A stretch of DNA of 64,000 bases from Marsupella aquatica (Eukaryota > Marchantiophyta). The first letter of the stretch is position 1. Every line of letters begins with the position of its first letter. Shown here piece after piece: positions 46,671 through 59,400 of the stretch. The notes beneath the pieces are model-generated. The model was not told the DNA's origin. It did no database searches and saw only the letters and a list, made by a program, of their open reading frames with translations. Location of the stretch: assembly GCA_973895155.1 (NCBI GenBank), contig OZ316898.1, forward strand, positions 4,030,001 to 4,094,000. Reading direction: 5' to 3'. The translations under genes were made by a program, and so were the position numbers.

Positions 46671-48155
46671 GATTGTTGTTGTGACCCTGTGGTTGTAGGT
46701 GCAATGCAATACAAGGCTGTGCATTGAAGAAGAATGTCAAGATGCATAGGACAAAGATTGCAAGGTGAAGCACTTAAGTGTTGTGGTTTTGATTGCATTT
46801 TTTATGTAGCCACATTTATGGGTGCACATTCTCATTGTTTTAGTTGGGTAATTATTGTTGTAAAAATGTTATCATTTTAATTGGTCAGTGTTGTTATGAA
46901 AGTGTTCTGGTTTTTTTTTTTGGGGGGGGGGGCATGATCATAGTCGCTTAGTCCAAAACATAGTTGCACAACAAAAGGGAGACTGTATTCATTGTTTTTC
47001 TCCTTTGTTTTGTTTTGTTTTGTTAATTTAATTTGACTTAACTTAACTTATAAATTATAATTAAATGTTTAAATTTTATTATTGTATTCTGTTTTTCATT
47101 ATTTCTCTTCATTCCCTTTATCCTAGGCAGGTGCGGGGCAACTGCAATTGGGCAGGCAAGTGAGGTAGGAGAAATACAATGAATGGGCAGATGTGACTAT
47201 TAAAGATTGCTCTTAGTCTTGTGACTCAAAGGTTACGGCAATTAGGTTGACCTCAGTTAGGGACTTAGCTGAGGTTAAGTTAGCCGTGTGTGACCTTGCA
47301 TATACTAGGGCTAGTGTAAGCCGCTGGTATCTAGTGGTTGCTCATTTAACGAAGCAACTTGAGGAAGAGAAAGAGCCTATGTGTTTGACTACTATGAAGT
47401 AAAGTTGTTGTGTTCGTGTGGATGTAGCCTTGGAGAAGAGGTTAACCACGTATGGATTGTGTCAACTACGTGTGCATGTGATGAGTCATGATCGTATCAT
47501 CATGAAGGAATACGTAATAATTCAATAGTGACAACATAGAAGACCATCTTTGGTGAAATGCTCAGATTAATTTTCTGTTGTTATTCTCCTTTTTGTAAAC
47601 AAACCATTCCCATTTTGACAGAATTGTTTATTATAACAATGTTTAATTTGATGTCGTAGATTGATATTGATAGCCATAATTATAAACCAATCATAAAGAG
47701 TGCACCTTTCCAGAAAAACCTAAGCATGTATGTCTCTCACTCTTTGAACAGTTTGAAACTCTTAAATTAGCTTCTATAATGATAGTGTCTAATGGTGGTA
47801 GTACCTTTCCTTGATATTGGTTGTTTCTTTCTTTCTATAGATCATTCTGGCTATAGATCCCAGGTTTGAATGAAATCTATTAACTAGTGTTGTTGTAATC
47901 AATGAGTTTCTTGTAGAGGACTTCTTCAAACTTCTATAATCCATGAACACCTAGACCGTATATGCTTGATCGATGGACCGGTGTGAAACTTTGTGATAGT
48001 TTAGACCCTCATATATGAAAGCTTTGTTACAGTTTAGACCCCCATGAAACTTTGTTGTTAACACCCCCTTGAACACTTTTGTGTCACATATTCTTGTAGG
48101 GGTTCTTAAGTGTGACATTGGATACTAAATTGGACACTGTCTGAAAGCATTTGAG
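46671..48155. other. Unassigned AT-rich DNA with one coding-like scrap
   Basis: About 47226-47400 (+) reads DSKVTAIRLTSVRDLAEVKL and AVCDLAYTRASVSRWYLV up to a stop, with protein-like composition and no start. It may be a retrotransposon gag fragment. A T11-G10 junction lies at about 46911-46932. Otherwise there is no gene. Confidence 0.3.
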
Positions 48156-48439
48156 CTTGGGGGTCTCACTATATGGATGCCTTCCCATCACCTACGACGT
48201 TTTTAGGCCTCGGACCCCCCAAAATGTAAGAAAAAATATTATTTTTCAACCCCTATAAAGTTGGAATATTCTTGGAATTTGGTTATAAGGACCCTAATGT
48301 TCTTATAAGTCTCAAAATTTGATTAAAAAACCCTAATGTTCTTCTCAAAAAATTCTTAAATCTTCCATTTGAACTAATAAAATGACCCTATATTTCGTTG
48401 CATGTGATGTGTCATTTTTTTGAAAGTGAAACCCCCGAG
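48156..48439. mobile_element. 284-bp MITE with perfect 8-bp target-site duplication
   Basis: Flanked on both sides by CATTTGAG (48148-48155 and 48440-48447). Ends are inverted: CTTGGGGGTCTCACT on the left and, read from the right end on the other strand, CTCGGGGGTTTCACTTTC. The 8-bp duplication indicates hAT-type transposition. Interior phrases match 46.4-46.7 kb, and the left end matches about 55.69 kb. There is no coding capacity, so it must have been moved by another element. Confidence 0.88.
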
Positions 48440-48447
48440 CATTTGAG

Positions 48448-49492
48448 CTACAAACTTGGGCACATTTGACTGTGTGCACTCTGTAGGCAAAATGTCGTAA
48501 CACATTGCAAGGACAACCCGGCCTCCTACCGTCTGCCCAACTCCTGCCTCACTAGGGCAAGTGCTACACCTCTATGTCACTACTCTGGCTTGATTCCCTC
48601 TTCTGGCTATGAGCTAACTTCCCTAAAAACCAACACTAGACTGAGTTCCCCCCCACTACTCCGGGGCTCTCCCCCTAAATACTCAAAACCCCACACCAAA
48701 GCATCCCTTACGGGGTCACAAGGATGGCGGCTACCCTAGCGGCGCCGCTAAAACCTTCACAAAAGAAATCCCTAATCCTAAAGCATGCGGCACACACATG
48801 CTCCTAAAACCCTAGTCTAACGATGGGGCCGACGGTGCCTTCGACGGTGCCCTAACAACGCTACGTGAACCGCAAACATGCAAGAGACCCCACAATTGCT
48901 GAAACTAGGCGTCCCTTTGATTTCACCTCTGAGCTCACCTCTGGGTAGCCCTACTCCTCTTGATCATGAATCACCAAACCGCTCCCAAAACGGACGTCGA
49001 ACGACCAAGTTATGGTTGTTTCAATATCACTTACTTACCAACTTCGTCGGGCCCTAACTTACTCATCCTGGCTCCGTTTGAGGAGCGTCGCCTCTTGTTG
49101 AAATCAGCTCCGCGAGCTCTTTCTAACAAGCTCGTGAGTGCACCTTTCCGAAAAGTTTCACAATCCAGAGGTCGTACGACCAAGTCCGTACGGCTCTCGG
49201 GGTTGACTATCAAAAATCTTAGGAACCACGTGCGATCCAAAATAGGTATTTTTTATATGAATTAACTAAATTTTTAAAAAGCGTAGGAGGCAAAAGGAGG
49301 TATTATAAACTCATGTTCATAGAATATTCTCTAATATATATACTTTTTATAAAGTAAAATAGGTTATTAATATTAAAAATAGAGAATATTCTTGGGATAT
49401 TTTCTTTATAAAATAGGTCTATTTATATTAGGCTAGGATCGCACATGGTACCCCAAAATATACACTTAGTTAACCCCCCAAGGTACGGCTAC
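48448..49492. other. Unassigned DNA with a coding-like scrap at 48960-49265
   Basis: The plus-strand frame at 48960-49265 (YLPTSSGPNLLILAPFEERR, ALSNKLVSAPFRKVSQSRGR) reads like part of a repeat-encoded protein rather than random sequence, but I cannot name it. It is followed by a very AT-rich zone (49260-49440) with repeated TTTTTATAAA and TATTAATATT runs. Confidence 0.35.
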
Positions 49493-51354
49493 CTAGTCCT
49501 CCTCCTCACTCACGGTGCCATGGCTTGAGCCCCGTGAGTTGGTCTCTTCATCGCTCTCAATCGGAGTGGAGACTACTCCGCTTCTCTTCTTCTTCACATG
49601 TGTATTCCTCCCGCTAGTGCTCCCTTGCTTCCTCAACACCGCCCAGGCTTGCCAAGCCTTGACATAGCCCTCACCGATGGTATCCTTCCACAAGGCAGCC
49701 TCCTCTCCAGATTGCAACTCCAACGGTAAAACCTGCCCGGTGGCCATGGGAGTCCTTGGTATCACAGATCTGGGTGGCATCCCCGGGGTTCCCGTATTGA
49801 CCTGGGCCTCCCGTAACAACTTACGTACCTCCTTGAGCTTTTTCTCCAAGCTCTTATTCTTCTCCTGATTCTTCTTGGCAGCTTCCAGTAGGGGACCGTA
49901 CTTCTCACTTCCTTCACCACCATCTCAATGGCCTTGGAGACCAGGTCAGGGGAAAGCGTGGAGCTAGGTGGGCAGGGACTCTTTCGCTTCCCCTGACTCA
50001 AGGCCTCACTCCTTTTGGCCCTAGTCTCAAAGATCCCCACCTGACTCCGTAGTTCTGCAATCTGGCCTCTTAACCTTTCCACTTCTCCCGTGTTCCGCTT
50101 CTCTTTGGCCAATGCTTCTCTCAGCACTCCAACTTCCTCCGCTTCTTTGGCCTTAGTAGACAAGGCCCCCCTCAAGTGAGAAATCTCCACTTGAGCCGCT
50201 TGGAGAAGCTTGGCCTTCTCTTGTATGGCTTCCTCCTTAGCTTTGATCACCTCCTTCATCAACGTGGCCCCTTGCTGCAATGTTTCCACCCTTGTGTTGG
50301 CCTGCTTGAGCGCATCTCTCAATGTGTGGGGTAGCTTGAGCCCCTGATGGGCCCCTTCACGAAAATCCCGTAATTCGGCCAAGTAGACCTCTGGAATGTC
50401 GTAAGCAAGGGGCTCCTCTGGGTTCCCCACCAGAGATTCTGGCCACTCCAATGTGTACTCCTCATCCTGGATGTCTTCCTCAACTTGACTGTCTCCTATT
50501 CTTGCTGACACTGTTGGCACCTTTGTGAGTTTCCCCAAGATGGTAGTGGCAATGCTGTGGATTTCCGTGGTAAGGGATGACCCAGCTTCTTTGGGCCCCG
50601 GGGAGGTAATCAATCCTTCTGCCTTGACCAACAAAAATGACCCCATCAAATGCAAAGCTCCCCCTAGTTTCAGACTCTTGGGTTCAGCAGCCAATAGCTT
50701 TGTCAATCTGTAATACCACCATCCGTAAGCATGGGCTGGATATTTCCAAATATTCAGAGCAATTATGAAATGCTCCCCGTTCACTACCCCGGATTGCACA
50801 TTACCGAGGACCCGTTGATGAACCTTGGCCAGAAATCCCTTGTGTGCTGCATCCTTGACGGCCGAGAGATGAATGGCCATGGTGGAGGTAGGATTGTTCA
50901 CCCAGCATGCCACCATTGTCAACGTGAGATCCCCGATGATGTTTTGGGGGGTGAATGAGAAGTGCTGGTTCTCCAAAAACAAAAGCTTAGCCAACTCGGC
51001 ATGAGGTACCAAATGCTGAATACATGCAAAATAAATCCCCTCCGTGCGCAATTCCATTCCAGCCTCCAAGTCCCAACTCTTCCCTGGAGGGATTCTAATC
51101 TCTACTCTCATGAAGTTGGTGAGCCCGGTGGCCTGGAACATGGCTTTGCAATCCTCCACAATCTTGGCAGAGTTCTTGGGATAAATTTGACGGATAACCT
51201 TCCTCATAATCGGTGCTGGACTTGCTGCCAATCCAGTGCTCATTGCCGCCCTTCTTTCTTCTCTCTCTTCCTCAATTAGTGTCGCAATGTACTCACGGTA
51301 AGCGGCCTTGTATCTACGAATGTGAGCCGCGCTGAACTCAGGCTGATCAAGCAT
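49493..51354 (-). pseudogene. Long coiled-coil protein of unknown family, one frameshift
   Basis: ATG at 51354 (MLDQPEFSAAHIRRYKAAYR) opens a frame running to about 49910. A one-base indel near 49905 shifts it to the frame that continues KYGPLLEAAKKNQEKN, SLEKKLKEVRKLLREAQ and ends at 49493 with the acidic VSEEED. The joined protein would be about 620 residues. The first ~250 residues are globular with Trp-rich patches (NIWKYPAHAYGWWYYRL). The region after about 345 is a heptad-rich coiled coil (LRDALKQANTRVETLQQGAT, KEVIKAKEEAIQEKAKLL). The layout recalls plant retrotransposon-associated proteins, and the setting (GC-rich repeat block upstream, MITE-rich DNA downstream) favours a transposon origin. 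No protease, reverse transcriptase or integrase is next to it. Confidence 0.5.
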
Positions 51355-51759
51355 CCATGCTCCAGAAAAATACGAAATCACAAAATCCCGTCACCAAATT
51401 TAAATCCTGGCCCGAACGGCCCCCGTATCACGATTAAGAACCACCCTCAATTTCCCCAAAAGTCACTCGATGTCGCCGCCGCTAATGCCCGAAAAACGTG
51501 AACCCCCAAGCTCTCACAATCCCCCATGAGAGAGCTTCAAAAAGAATTGCAAGAGAGAGAGAGCTTTCAGCCAGGAGTCGAGAAAACACCAAGTTTGCTT
51601 TCGGCAATGAAATGAGCTGCGCGCAACGGAGAAAGAAGAGAAGAAAAAAAACAATGAAAAAACCAGGGGAAGGAAACCCCTTCTTTTCTAACTTTAAGTT
51701 GGCGCTTCTAAGCTTGCGGCTGCCCTCCGGGCGCCTTCCCAAGGCCTGACACCTGCCCT

Positions 51760-52385
51760 CTGGCTCGCGGGAGCCTTAATTCCCGCTCGTCCGCATAGCC
51801 TCCCTCATCCGTGTGGCCCGATACTCCCTCCAAGGTCGGGGGAATTAATTCCCCCACTACCCCCCGCTAGTCACGATGTAGGGCTCCTTGTGGCCCGGCA
51901 GCATCCCACGGCCGCGCCCTCCTCCTTACTCCCGGCTCGCTGCCCTATGTAGGGCGCGCTGCCTCTTTACTCCCGGCTCGCGGCTGTCCTCCGGTGGCTG
52001 CTCCTTGCGGGAGGGTGTAATATGCCCCCCCTCTGCTCGCTACTGTTGGGCGCCCCAGCTGCCCTGCGCCTCCCTTGCGCTCCCCAATAGTCTCCCCGGC
52101 AGTCCCCTCGGCACGGTGCTTGCGCCTTGCCAGGCCCAACACGCCCTCTTTTGGGGAATTTAAATCCCCCCTCTGCCTCGGCTCGCATCCTGGCTGTGCT
52201 GTGCCTTGCCTCGCCTCGCCCTGCGCCTGCCTCTCGGCAGGTTCCTCTTCTCGGCTGTAGCGCCTCGGCTCCCTCATCCTGGCGCTCGCCACCCGGAGTA
52301 CTCGCGGGGCCCTATTTAGGGGATTTAACCCCCCCTCTCGACTGCCTCCTCACGGGGGTTTTAATTCCCCCTTATTTTTTCCTCC
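51760..52385. repeat. GC-rich block with six G-run/AATT/C-run palindromes
   Basis: Six short palindrome-like motifs of the form G3-5, then an AT core, then C3-7 occur: GGGAGCCTTAATTCCC, GGGGGAATTAATTCCCCC, GGGAGGGTGTAATATGCCCC, GGGGAATTTAAATCCCCCC, GGGGATTTAACCCCCCC and GGGGGTTTTAATTCCCCC. They are separated by GC-rich CTCGGCTCGC-type sequence. Spacing is irregular, about 35-170 bases. The block lies just upstream of the minus-strand coiled-coil gene, so it may be its leader or an LTR. Confidence 0.7.
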
Positions 52386-53550
52386 CTACCCATGCCCAGT
52401 CGCGCCCCGTGCCTGCTTGCCCCGGCACTCGCCCTTCTCCTCCTTATTACTCGTGGAGCTCCCTCCTTAGCCCCCAAGATTCCACGTGTCAAGCCCTAGG
52501 GGTGCCCCTTATGGCCCCATTGTTTACAAGGGTTTTCCCCCTTTATTTTGTTTAAACCCCCCTTAGACCATAAAACTTAAAGTTTGTCTTCTTAGACCTT
52601 GCGATTGGGGTCTAAAAAAATAGCCCAAGTTAAACGGTAAATCCTACAGGTGCTTGCTTAGGTCGCCATAAACCTCAGAACTATGGTGAGAGAGAAAAAG
52701 AGTAAGTTAAGCCCACCGGGCATTACCAACTTATAATGACGGAAGTAACTAAAAAAATTGGTATTCACAATGGTTATTTACATGGCACAACCCCAGTAAA
52801 CAAATATTGAGGGTTTTCAGTGACGGGAGCCCCGTCATAGTAATTGATGGTTTGAAGATCCTGGGAGTTTTGTCGCATGAAACTTGTTGGTGGTGGGCTC
52901 ATCAGATAGATCATTGAGAGGGCTTTCTAACAGTGGTTAGAAATCATTGATCGGATTTTTGGGTGAGGAGTAATCACAGAGAACATTTTTCTGTGGAGTT
53001 TCATGTTTGATGGTTATTTGGGGGAGAGACCAGTGGTTTGTTTTTGCAACGGTGTGAGCTGTGTGGTGCGGAAGGCGTCGCATGTTATAGCTCAAGTTGA
53101 AGATTGAAGCAAGCTGGTCATTTTGGTACCTGGTTTGCTGGCGTTTGCGGTGCGAGTGTGATGTGACGAGTAGGAGTTGAGTTCTGGTTTTTTGACAAGC
53201 TATGGTGCTTGTTTCTCCCTAAACCGGGTTACTCATTGTGACGTTCGACTCAAAAGAAGAAATGCAAAGTGTTTGGGCTCAACGAAGAGATCGCGGCGAA
53301 GTGATTGTTTTGAGTCCAGGATTGGCACTTGACGCGAAAAGAGTGTGACGCGACAAAAGTTTTTTCTCTGTTGGACTTGCAGACTATGCCGGTGCAATTC
53401 GACAATATTTCCCATCAACGGTCGTCACTTTTCTCGTATGAAACGGCATCGGTTTTTTTTGGACTCCTAGCTACGTGGGCTACGCGGCGGTGTTGAGTTT
53501 TGAGTTTTATGAAAAGTTTTGAAAAAAGACATTTTTTTGTGATTTTCTCA
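52386..53550. other. Unassigned DNA, possible copia leader
   Basis: No gene. It may contain the 5' LTR and leader of the copia remnant that follows, but I saw no tRNA-Met primer-binding site (TGGTATCAGAGC) and no matching 3' LTR. Confidence 0.4.
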
Positions 53551-55690
53551 TATGAGTGACTCGGAGGATACTGGAAGAATCAACGTCGGTGGAGCTTCAG
53601 GTTTGCGACGGTCAGACGAAGTCTAAGGAGGAGCTGGTACCGTTTGAGGAGGAACTAGTATCACCGGTACGATCACCGGTGCGGCGTGAAGTGGCGAAAG
53701 TTGTTCTACTACTAGAGTTGTCGGTAGTTGGGAAGAAGAGAGAGATGGCGAGATTCAGAGGAGTGAAGTTTGAGGTGGAGAAGTACGATGACCGTACTGA
53801 TTGTACTTGCTATGGGAGAAGCAAGTGAAGGGTGTTCTTTGTGCCATGGGCTTAGATCATCTGCTCTCTACGCGAGAGCAGTATGATGGAGAGGAGAAGA
53901 TTTCTGTGAAGCAGGGAGACGAGAGTAGGTGATTGCTGTCAATGCGGTGATGCTTAATTACCTCAAGCCGCATATCATCAAGAAGCTGGATGATTATGCG
54001 GATTGCGCATCACTCTTCAAGGCCCTCAGAGAGAAATACTACGAGAAGATGCATTAGACCGGCTGTACAAGAAGTCTCTCTTGATGAGCCTCAGGCTCAA
54101 GGAAGGGAGCAAGTTGCAGGATCACCTGGATGAGTTTGATAGCTTGGCTGTGGATCTGTCAAACTTGGGTAAGGGAGTTGAAGATGAGGATAAGGCCTTG
54201 CTTCTGCTAAGCTCCTTACCGCCATCTTATTAGGGCTTGAAACAAGTGCTCTTGTACAGAGATCTGAGGTCCATTTTGTATGATGAGGTGGTAAATTCTC
54301 TACTGTCTGATGATGCACAAAAGAAACTGGGTCAAGCCCAGACAACATCTTCATCCGGTACTGCATTGATTGTGAATCGTGGGAGGTCTATGCATCGGAT
54401 AATTGGAGAGAACAGGTTTAGATCTATTCAAGGGGGAGATCTAAATCTAGAGAGAAATTGCAAGAGAGGAAGCCTCAAGCATGTTGGATATGTGGCAAGC
54501 CTAGCCACCTGAAAAAGGATTGTCGGATAAAGGACTCTACCCCATCAACTAATGCGGCATCCAGTGCACATGAGGTAGATTTACTCGATGATGATATTTT
54601 ATGATGCCATTACTTTGCCTTCAACGTAGTATCACAACAAAGAGATGATGGTTGGATACTAGATAGTGCTTGTACCTTTTATTTTTGCTATAGGAGAGAG
54701 TTTTTCAGTTCTAGCTTACACGGTTTCCAACGGTTCAATGTTGATGGGAAATGGAATCCCATGCCAAGTAGTTGCACTCAGATCTGTGAGATTACAGATA
54801 TTTGATGGTGTTGTAAGAACAGTGCGGAATGTGAGACATATTCCTGGCATGATGAAAAATCTCATTTCACTTGGAATGTTAGAAGCAAATGGCCGTCAGT
54901 GGAGTTCTACTAATGGTGTCCTTCAGGTTTCAACCGGTTCTAAGGTTGTTGAAGAGAAAGAGGCACAAAAATCTGTATATTTTTGGAGGGTAGAGTAGTA
55001 TGTGATGAAGCCAATGTAACCTTATCTCATGAGGAGATGACCCGACTGTGGCACTTTCGGCTAGGTCACATGAGTGAAAAAGGTTTGGCTGTACTTATGA
55101 AAAGAGGTTTAATTTCTAATTTGCACTCAGATAGTAAGTTAGATTTTTGTGAGCATTGTGTGCTTGGGAAGCAGCACTAGAAACCCTTTGGAGTTGGAAC
55201 TCACACTAGCAAGGAGGTACTTGAGTATGTACATAGTGATGTGTGGGGACCAGCCCTTACTCCCTCACACTCTGGACGGTTATACTATGTCACGTTCATA
55301 GACGATTACTAAAGTATGTGTGGATCATCTACTTTCTCCACAACAAGTCTAATATTTTTGCCACTTTTAAAGAATGGAAAGCCCAAGTTCAGAATCAGAC
55401 TGGTAACAAGGTGACATATCTTTGATCGGATAATGGCGGTGAATACAGTTCCGGGGAATTTGGAACGTATTGTAAGGAGCAAGGGATTACACGCCATCTC
55501 ACAACAAGTTATACTCCTCAGCAAAATGGTGTTTCCGAGAGGCTCAACCAAACACTATTGAAACACTCGAGGAGTATGTTGAGTCAATCATGCTTACCAC
55601 ATGAGTTTTGGGCTGAAGCTGTCAACACTATAGCTTATTTGGTAAATTTCTCTCCATCAAGTTCTATTGGATTCAAGATGCCATTTGAAA
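53551..55690 (+). mobile_element. Decayed Ty1-copia retrotransposon, gag to integrase
   Basis: Pieces in pol order for a copia element, broken by many stops and shifts. Gag: FEVEKYDDRTD, then SLFKALREKYYEKM and SLRLKEGSKLQDHLDEFDSL. Zinc knuckle near 54480: CWICGKPSHLKKDC. Protease-type region: DDGWILDSACTFYF and VRHIPGMMKNLISLGMLE. Pre-integrase: LWHFRLGHMSEKGLAVL and FCEHCVLGKQ. Integrase core: YVHSDVWGPALTPSHSG, DNGGEYSSGEFGTYCKEQGI, then TPQQNGVSERLNQTLL and SCLPHEFWAEAVNTIAYLVN. The element stops near 55690; reverse transcriptase and RNase H are absent. The break coincides with a sequence resembling the left end of the poly-G MITE family. Confidence 0.9.
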
Positions 55691-56145
55691 TGCCCGGGGG
55701 CCTCAATATACAGAGACCCCCATATCACGCTCGACGTTTTGGACCCTTGCACCCGTAACTTATTAAGTAAAAAATAAAATTCCCCTTCCCTATCATACTT
55801 ATAAGAATTCCAAATCCTAACATTTTGACCCCTAAAAATTGTTAAGTAAAGTTTTGTTGTGAATTAAACACCCCTTAGTAAGAAAAGAAAAGTTCATTCA
55901 AATGCGCACCTTATTTGGGTCTTTGTCAAGTTTATTTGAACCCTAATGTGCTCCTTAGGCATCCATATCTCATGGAAAACTGATAGTATATAGTGTTGAT
56001 GCTTCCACTAAGAATACCAATTCTAGTAGAAGCTTCAACAATATATAGTATGAGTTATTCATATTGCAATCTGTTGCGCTTGTCTGATGTGAAAGGTAGG
56101 TACACCAAAAAGGAATCGAGTCAAGAATCTGAATGGTGAGTGTAT
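55691..56145. repeat. MITE-family fragment at the copia breakpoint
   Basis: GGGGGCCTCAATATACAGAG followed by CACGCTCGACGTTTTGGACC parallels GGGGGTCTCACTATATGGAT and CACCTACGACGTTTTTAGGC at 48160-48215. The right end and target-site duplication are not seen. The rest of the stretch is unassigned. Confidence 0.5.
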
Positions 56146-56215
56146 GTGGCAAAGGGGAATTGAACCCTTGATTGAGCAAGAAGCTCAAGTATCCAAATCT
56201 GCCACCCCCTAGCCT
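56146..56215 (-). repeat. tRNA-Leu-like SINE head or tRNA relic
   Basis: On the minus strand GGTGGCAGATTTGGATACTT is an A-box-like start, and AAGGGTTCAATTCCCCTTTG is a B-box/T-arm end, about 30 bases later. The B-box end is shared with 22797. No closed acceptor stem is visible. Confidence 0.45.
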
Positions 56216-56428
56216 ATTCCCCTAACCTATCCCCTATACATACTAAAACCACTACCATGACTATTGATGCATGAAAATCATTCAACTCTAGACATGGTCT
56301 CCAAATAAGTATTCAAAGCTTGTTTATCAACTCGATCTAACACATACACTAAACCAATCCCTTGTTTCATGGTTAGAGTAACATTAGTCATCACCATTTC
56401 TATATCAATCCATTGTAAATCAGTTGTA

Positions 56429-59400
56429 TCATAAGAATTCAACTTTGCTTGAGCTTGTTGGCTTATACCAATTGAACAAGAACTGACAAATACTCCCTAC
56501 GTGTCCATGAGGAGGTGTTGGTCTGTCAAGCAAATCAATAGCAGGTCTCACTCTAGTCCATTTTCCCTTAACTTTTTGTCTCATCATCATAATCCGACCA
56601 AACCAAAATTCTTTCTTTGCTTGCACTACTGGCTCTTGAATCCTAGATTTACCTCTTCCCTTACCTTTCCCCTTTTTTGATCTTGTAGAAGGGCCTGCAT
56701 CATTAGCACTTTCAAATGCTACTCCACAATCACTCCCAACATCAACAAAATAAGTCATAGTATTTGGATCACATTGTTTCCTCTTACCAAGATTATAGTA
56801 TGCCACTTGCTTCACCCTTGTCAGCCTATCTTTAGACAAATGAAGGTTGCCCACTAGTTGACTCACCAAAGTTGATTTGTAAATTGTTCTGCCCTCATAT
56901 GTAACTGTAGGCAAAACCTTCTTCTTTTCTTGTAGAGGGCTCTGAAAAGACTGTGTAAACTCAGCTACAACAGAAGACAACACATGACGAACCTCATGCC
57001 CCAAAGTATCTACCTCCACAAAATGAGGTTCTGGTATGTCTAACTCAACCCCATCCTGCAAAACATCATCAGGAATGGTTAGCTCATCTGTCAACCATGC
57101 ATAAATTCAATTTAGATCTTCCTTAGGGTCTTCAAATTCATGAAAATCTCCTTCTGGACGAGGTCCAATTGGAGATCTATGCTCTACATGCTCTTCAGAA
57201 TCGTCAACAATAACTGCCTCTGCTATTATAGCTGAATCTGGCCATGTCTGAACTTCCACATCCCAAGGGGTGAGTCCACCATCGCTTTCTTGTGGCTGGC
57301 AGATCACTTTTGGGAGACATTTGTAACCTTCTAAGAAACTCTCTTGCTTCTTCAAAACCTTCTTTCAAGGCTGCAACCACCAACTCATTAGTTTGCACTT
57401 TAGAGTAATCAAAAAGATTAGGTGCATCTTCACCTTCAAGTAAAGGATGAAGCTTGGCCCATACATGATCTTGTTTTTTATGTGATTGAGCTACTTTCAA
57501 GCCCTCTGGTCCACATTCTAATCCAGCAAGACGATTTAACCCAACAGCACTGTCCAGCAAGGAGCCAAAATCATAATTCCTCTCATGGCCACTCATTCCA
57601 CCTACTTTGCTGAAAAATATCTCACAACAATCAGAACCTAACTCATGAAATGGAATACACAAGTGAGAAAACTTATCACGAAATGCACATATAAGCAATA
57701 CAATAAACTGACATGACATGTTAACATCATGAAAAGCTTGGATTGATATCATATTTCTCTTTGTATATGAAGCAACATTTCCACCTACAACATGATCACC
57801 ATACCTCAACCACAACCTCCACAATCGAAAGAACCAAGAAACTTTACCTACTAGCTTCACTCTAGTCCTCAGGTCATGTCTCTGGGAGTAGAAAATGTCA
57901 ATATAGTCTGCACAGATCTGCAGATACAACTCTGTCCCCAAACTTCGTTCATGCAACACATCAATTCTTCCATGCAAATCTGCTAAACAGTCACGCACCT
58001 TTTTTAATGCTATCCTTTGGGGACCAGCCCAGTTTTGACGGTCGGATCTGTTCACATCATCCCAATTCAATCCATGTTGATGGATTGGATAGTTATTGTA
58101 CACATTACAAACATGAAATAGGGAAGCATGTTGGTCTCCAAGTGCCATTATTGAGGACACTCGATCTAGTGGGTTAATCAACTTTTTCCCATTGTGAGGC
58201 TGGTCTTGATCACCAAAACCATACAGGTCCCCATTAGGCAATATGGCAACTGAGTAAGGCCATCCTTCCCACCCTACAGAAAATCTAGGGTAAGAGCCAT
58301 TTGCACCTCTGTAGTCTTCTAACATCAATTTCCTGCGTCTTGCATCACCATCACTAGCACGCCCAAGCAAAGGACCTACAGAGTCTCTGCAATGCACATC
58401 CCAGGATTCCTTCAATTGCACCCAATGCTCTCTAACCCATTCTGCCTTGAATTTGTTACAGGTTGATATAGCACAGAGGGCCAACTTTGGCATTCCAACA
58501 TGCAATGGATTCACAATGACAACTCTAGCATACATGCCCTTGTTAAAATCCTCAAATGTATTTACAATCTTGTTATAGCCATCCTCACCATCACCTACAA
58601 GAATTTCTAATCCAAATTCACAGGTGTGCTCATCCTTATGGCCACAAAAACCAATCAGAGTGTCATATTTGGCCTCCCACCTGCAAACAGCCCAATGACA
58701 ATGAAGTCAGTTCCAAAGAGTTGGTAGTCTAAGTAGTTACATGCCTCACAAATAGTCTTCAACTCCAATTGCATCATTATGTGCTATAATATACAAACAT
58801 ACCTTGGGCTTTCTTTGATTCTGGTTTCATCCTCTGCAAGCATGACAGGTACATCCGCCTGAATTCCCAACATCTCCTTTGTAGTAGACAGAATCCAAGC
58901 CACTTCCTTAAATGTTTCTGGCCTGATTCCAGCACGAAATTGAACAAACTTTGCTCTATCTCGTTTTAGTGTCTTCAAGCTTGGCCCAGCTAAGTTCCTT
59001 GCAAACACATGGGCCACTTGTCGGCCCCCATATTGAAACATAGCCTGAGCTATGGCTTTTGTTTTCTGACTGTAGCGAAACCCCCTTGCACTTCTCTCCA
59101 AATTTCTACCTACATCCTTCAAGAAATCCCAAAGATCTTCTTTTCCACCAAATGCACCATTCCTATGGCCATTGACAATACTCCTTAGAAAAAGTCTCAA
59201 ATCTTTTCTGTCTGCAGCTACTCCTAACAATTCCTGCAATTTTCTCTTCCTAGTACTAAGGGCACACACTTTCTGAGTCTATAGTGCCAACAACCATCTC
59301 TCTTTTCTTCTCTTGACATTCAGACCATGCATCTGTGTGGTCAACTCTGGACGTGTCAAATAACGTGCATTCAAACCACCCTCTGTGCTTCCGTCCCCTC

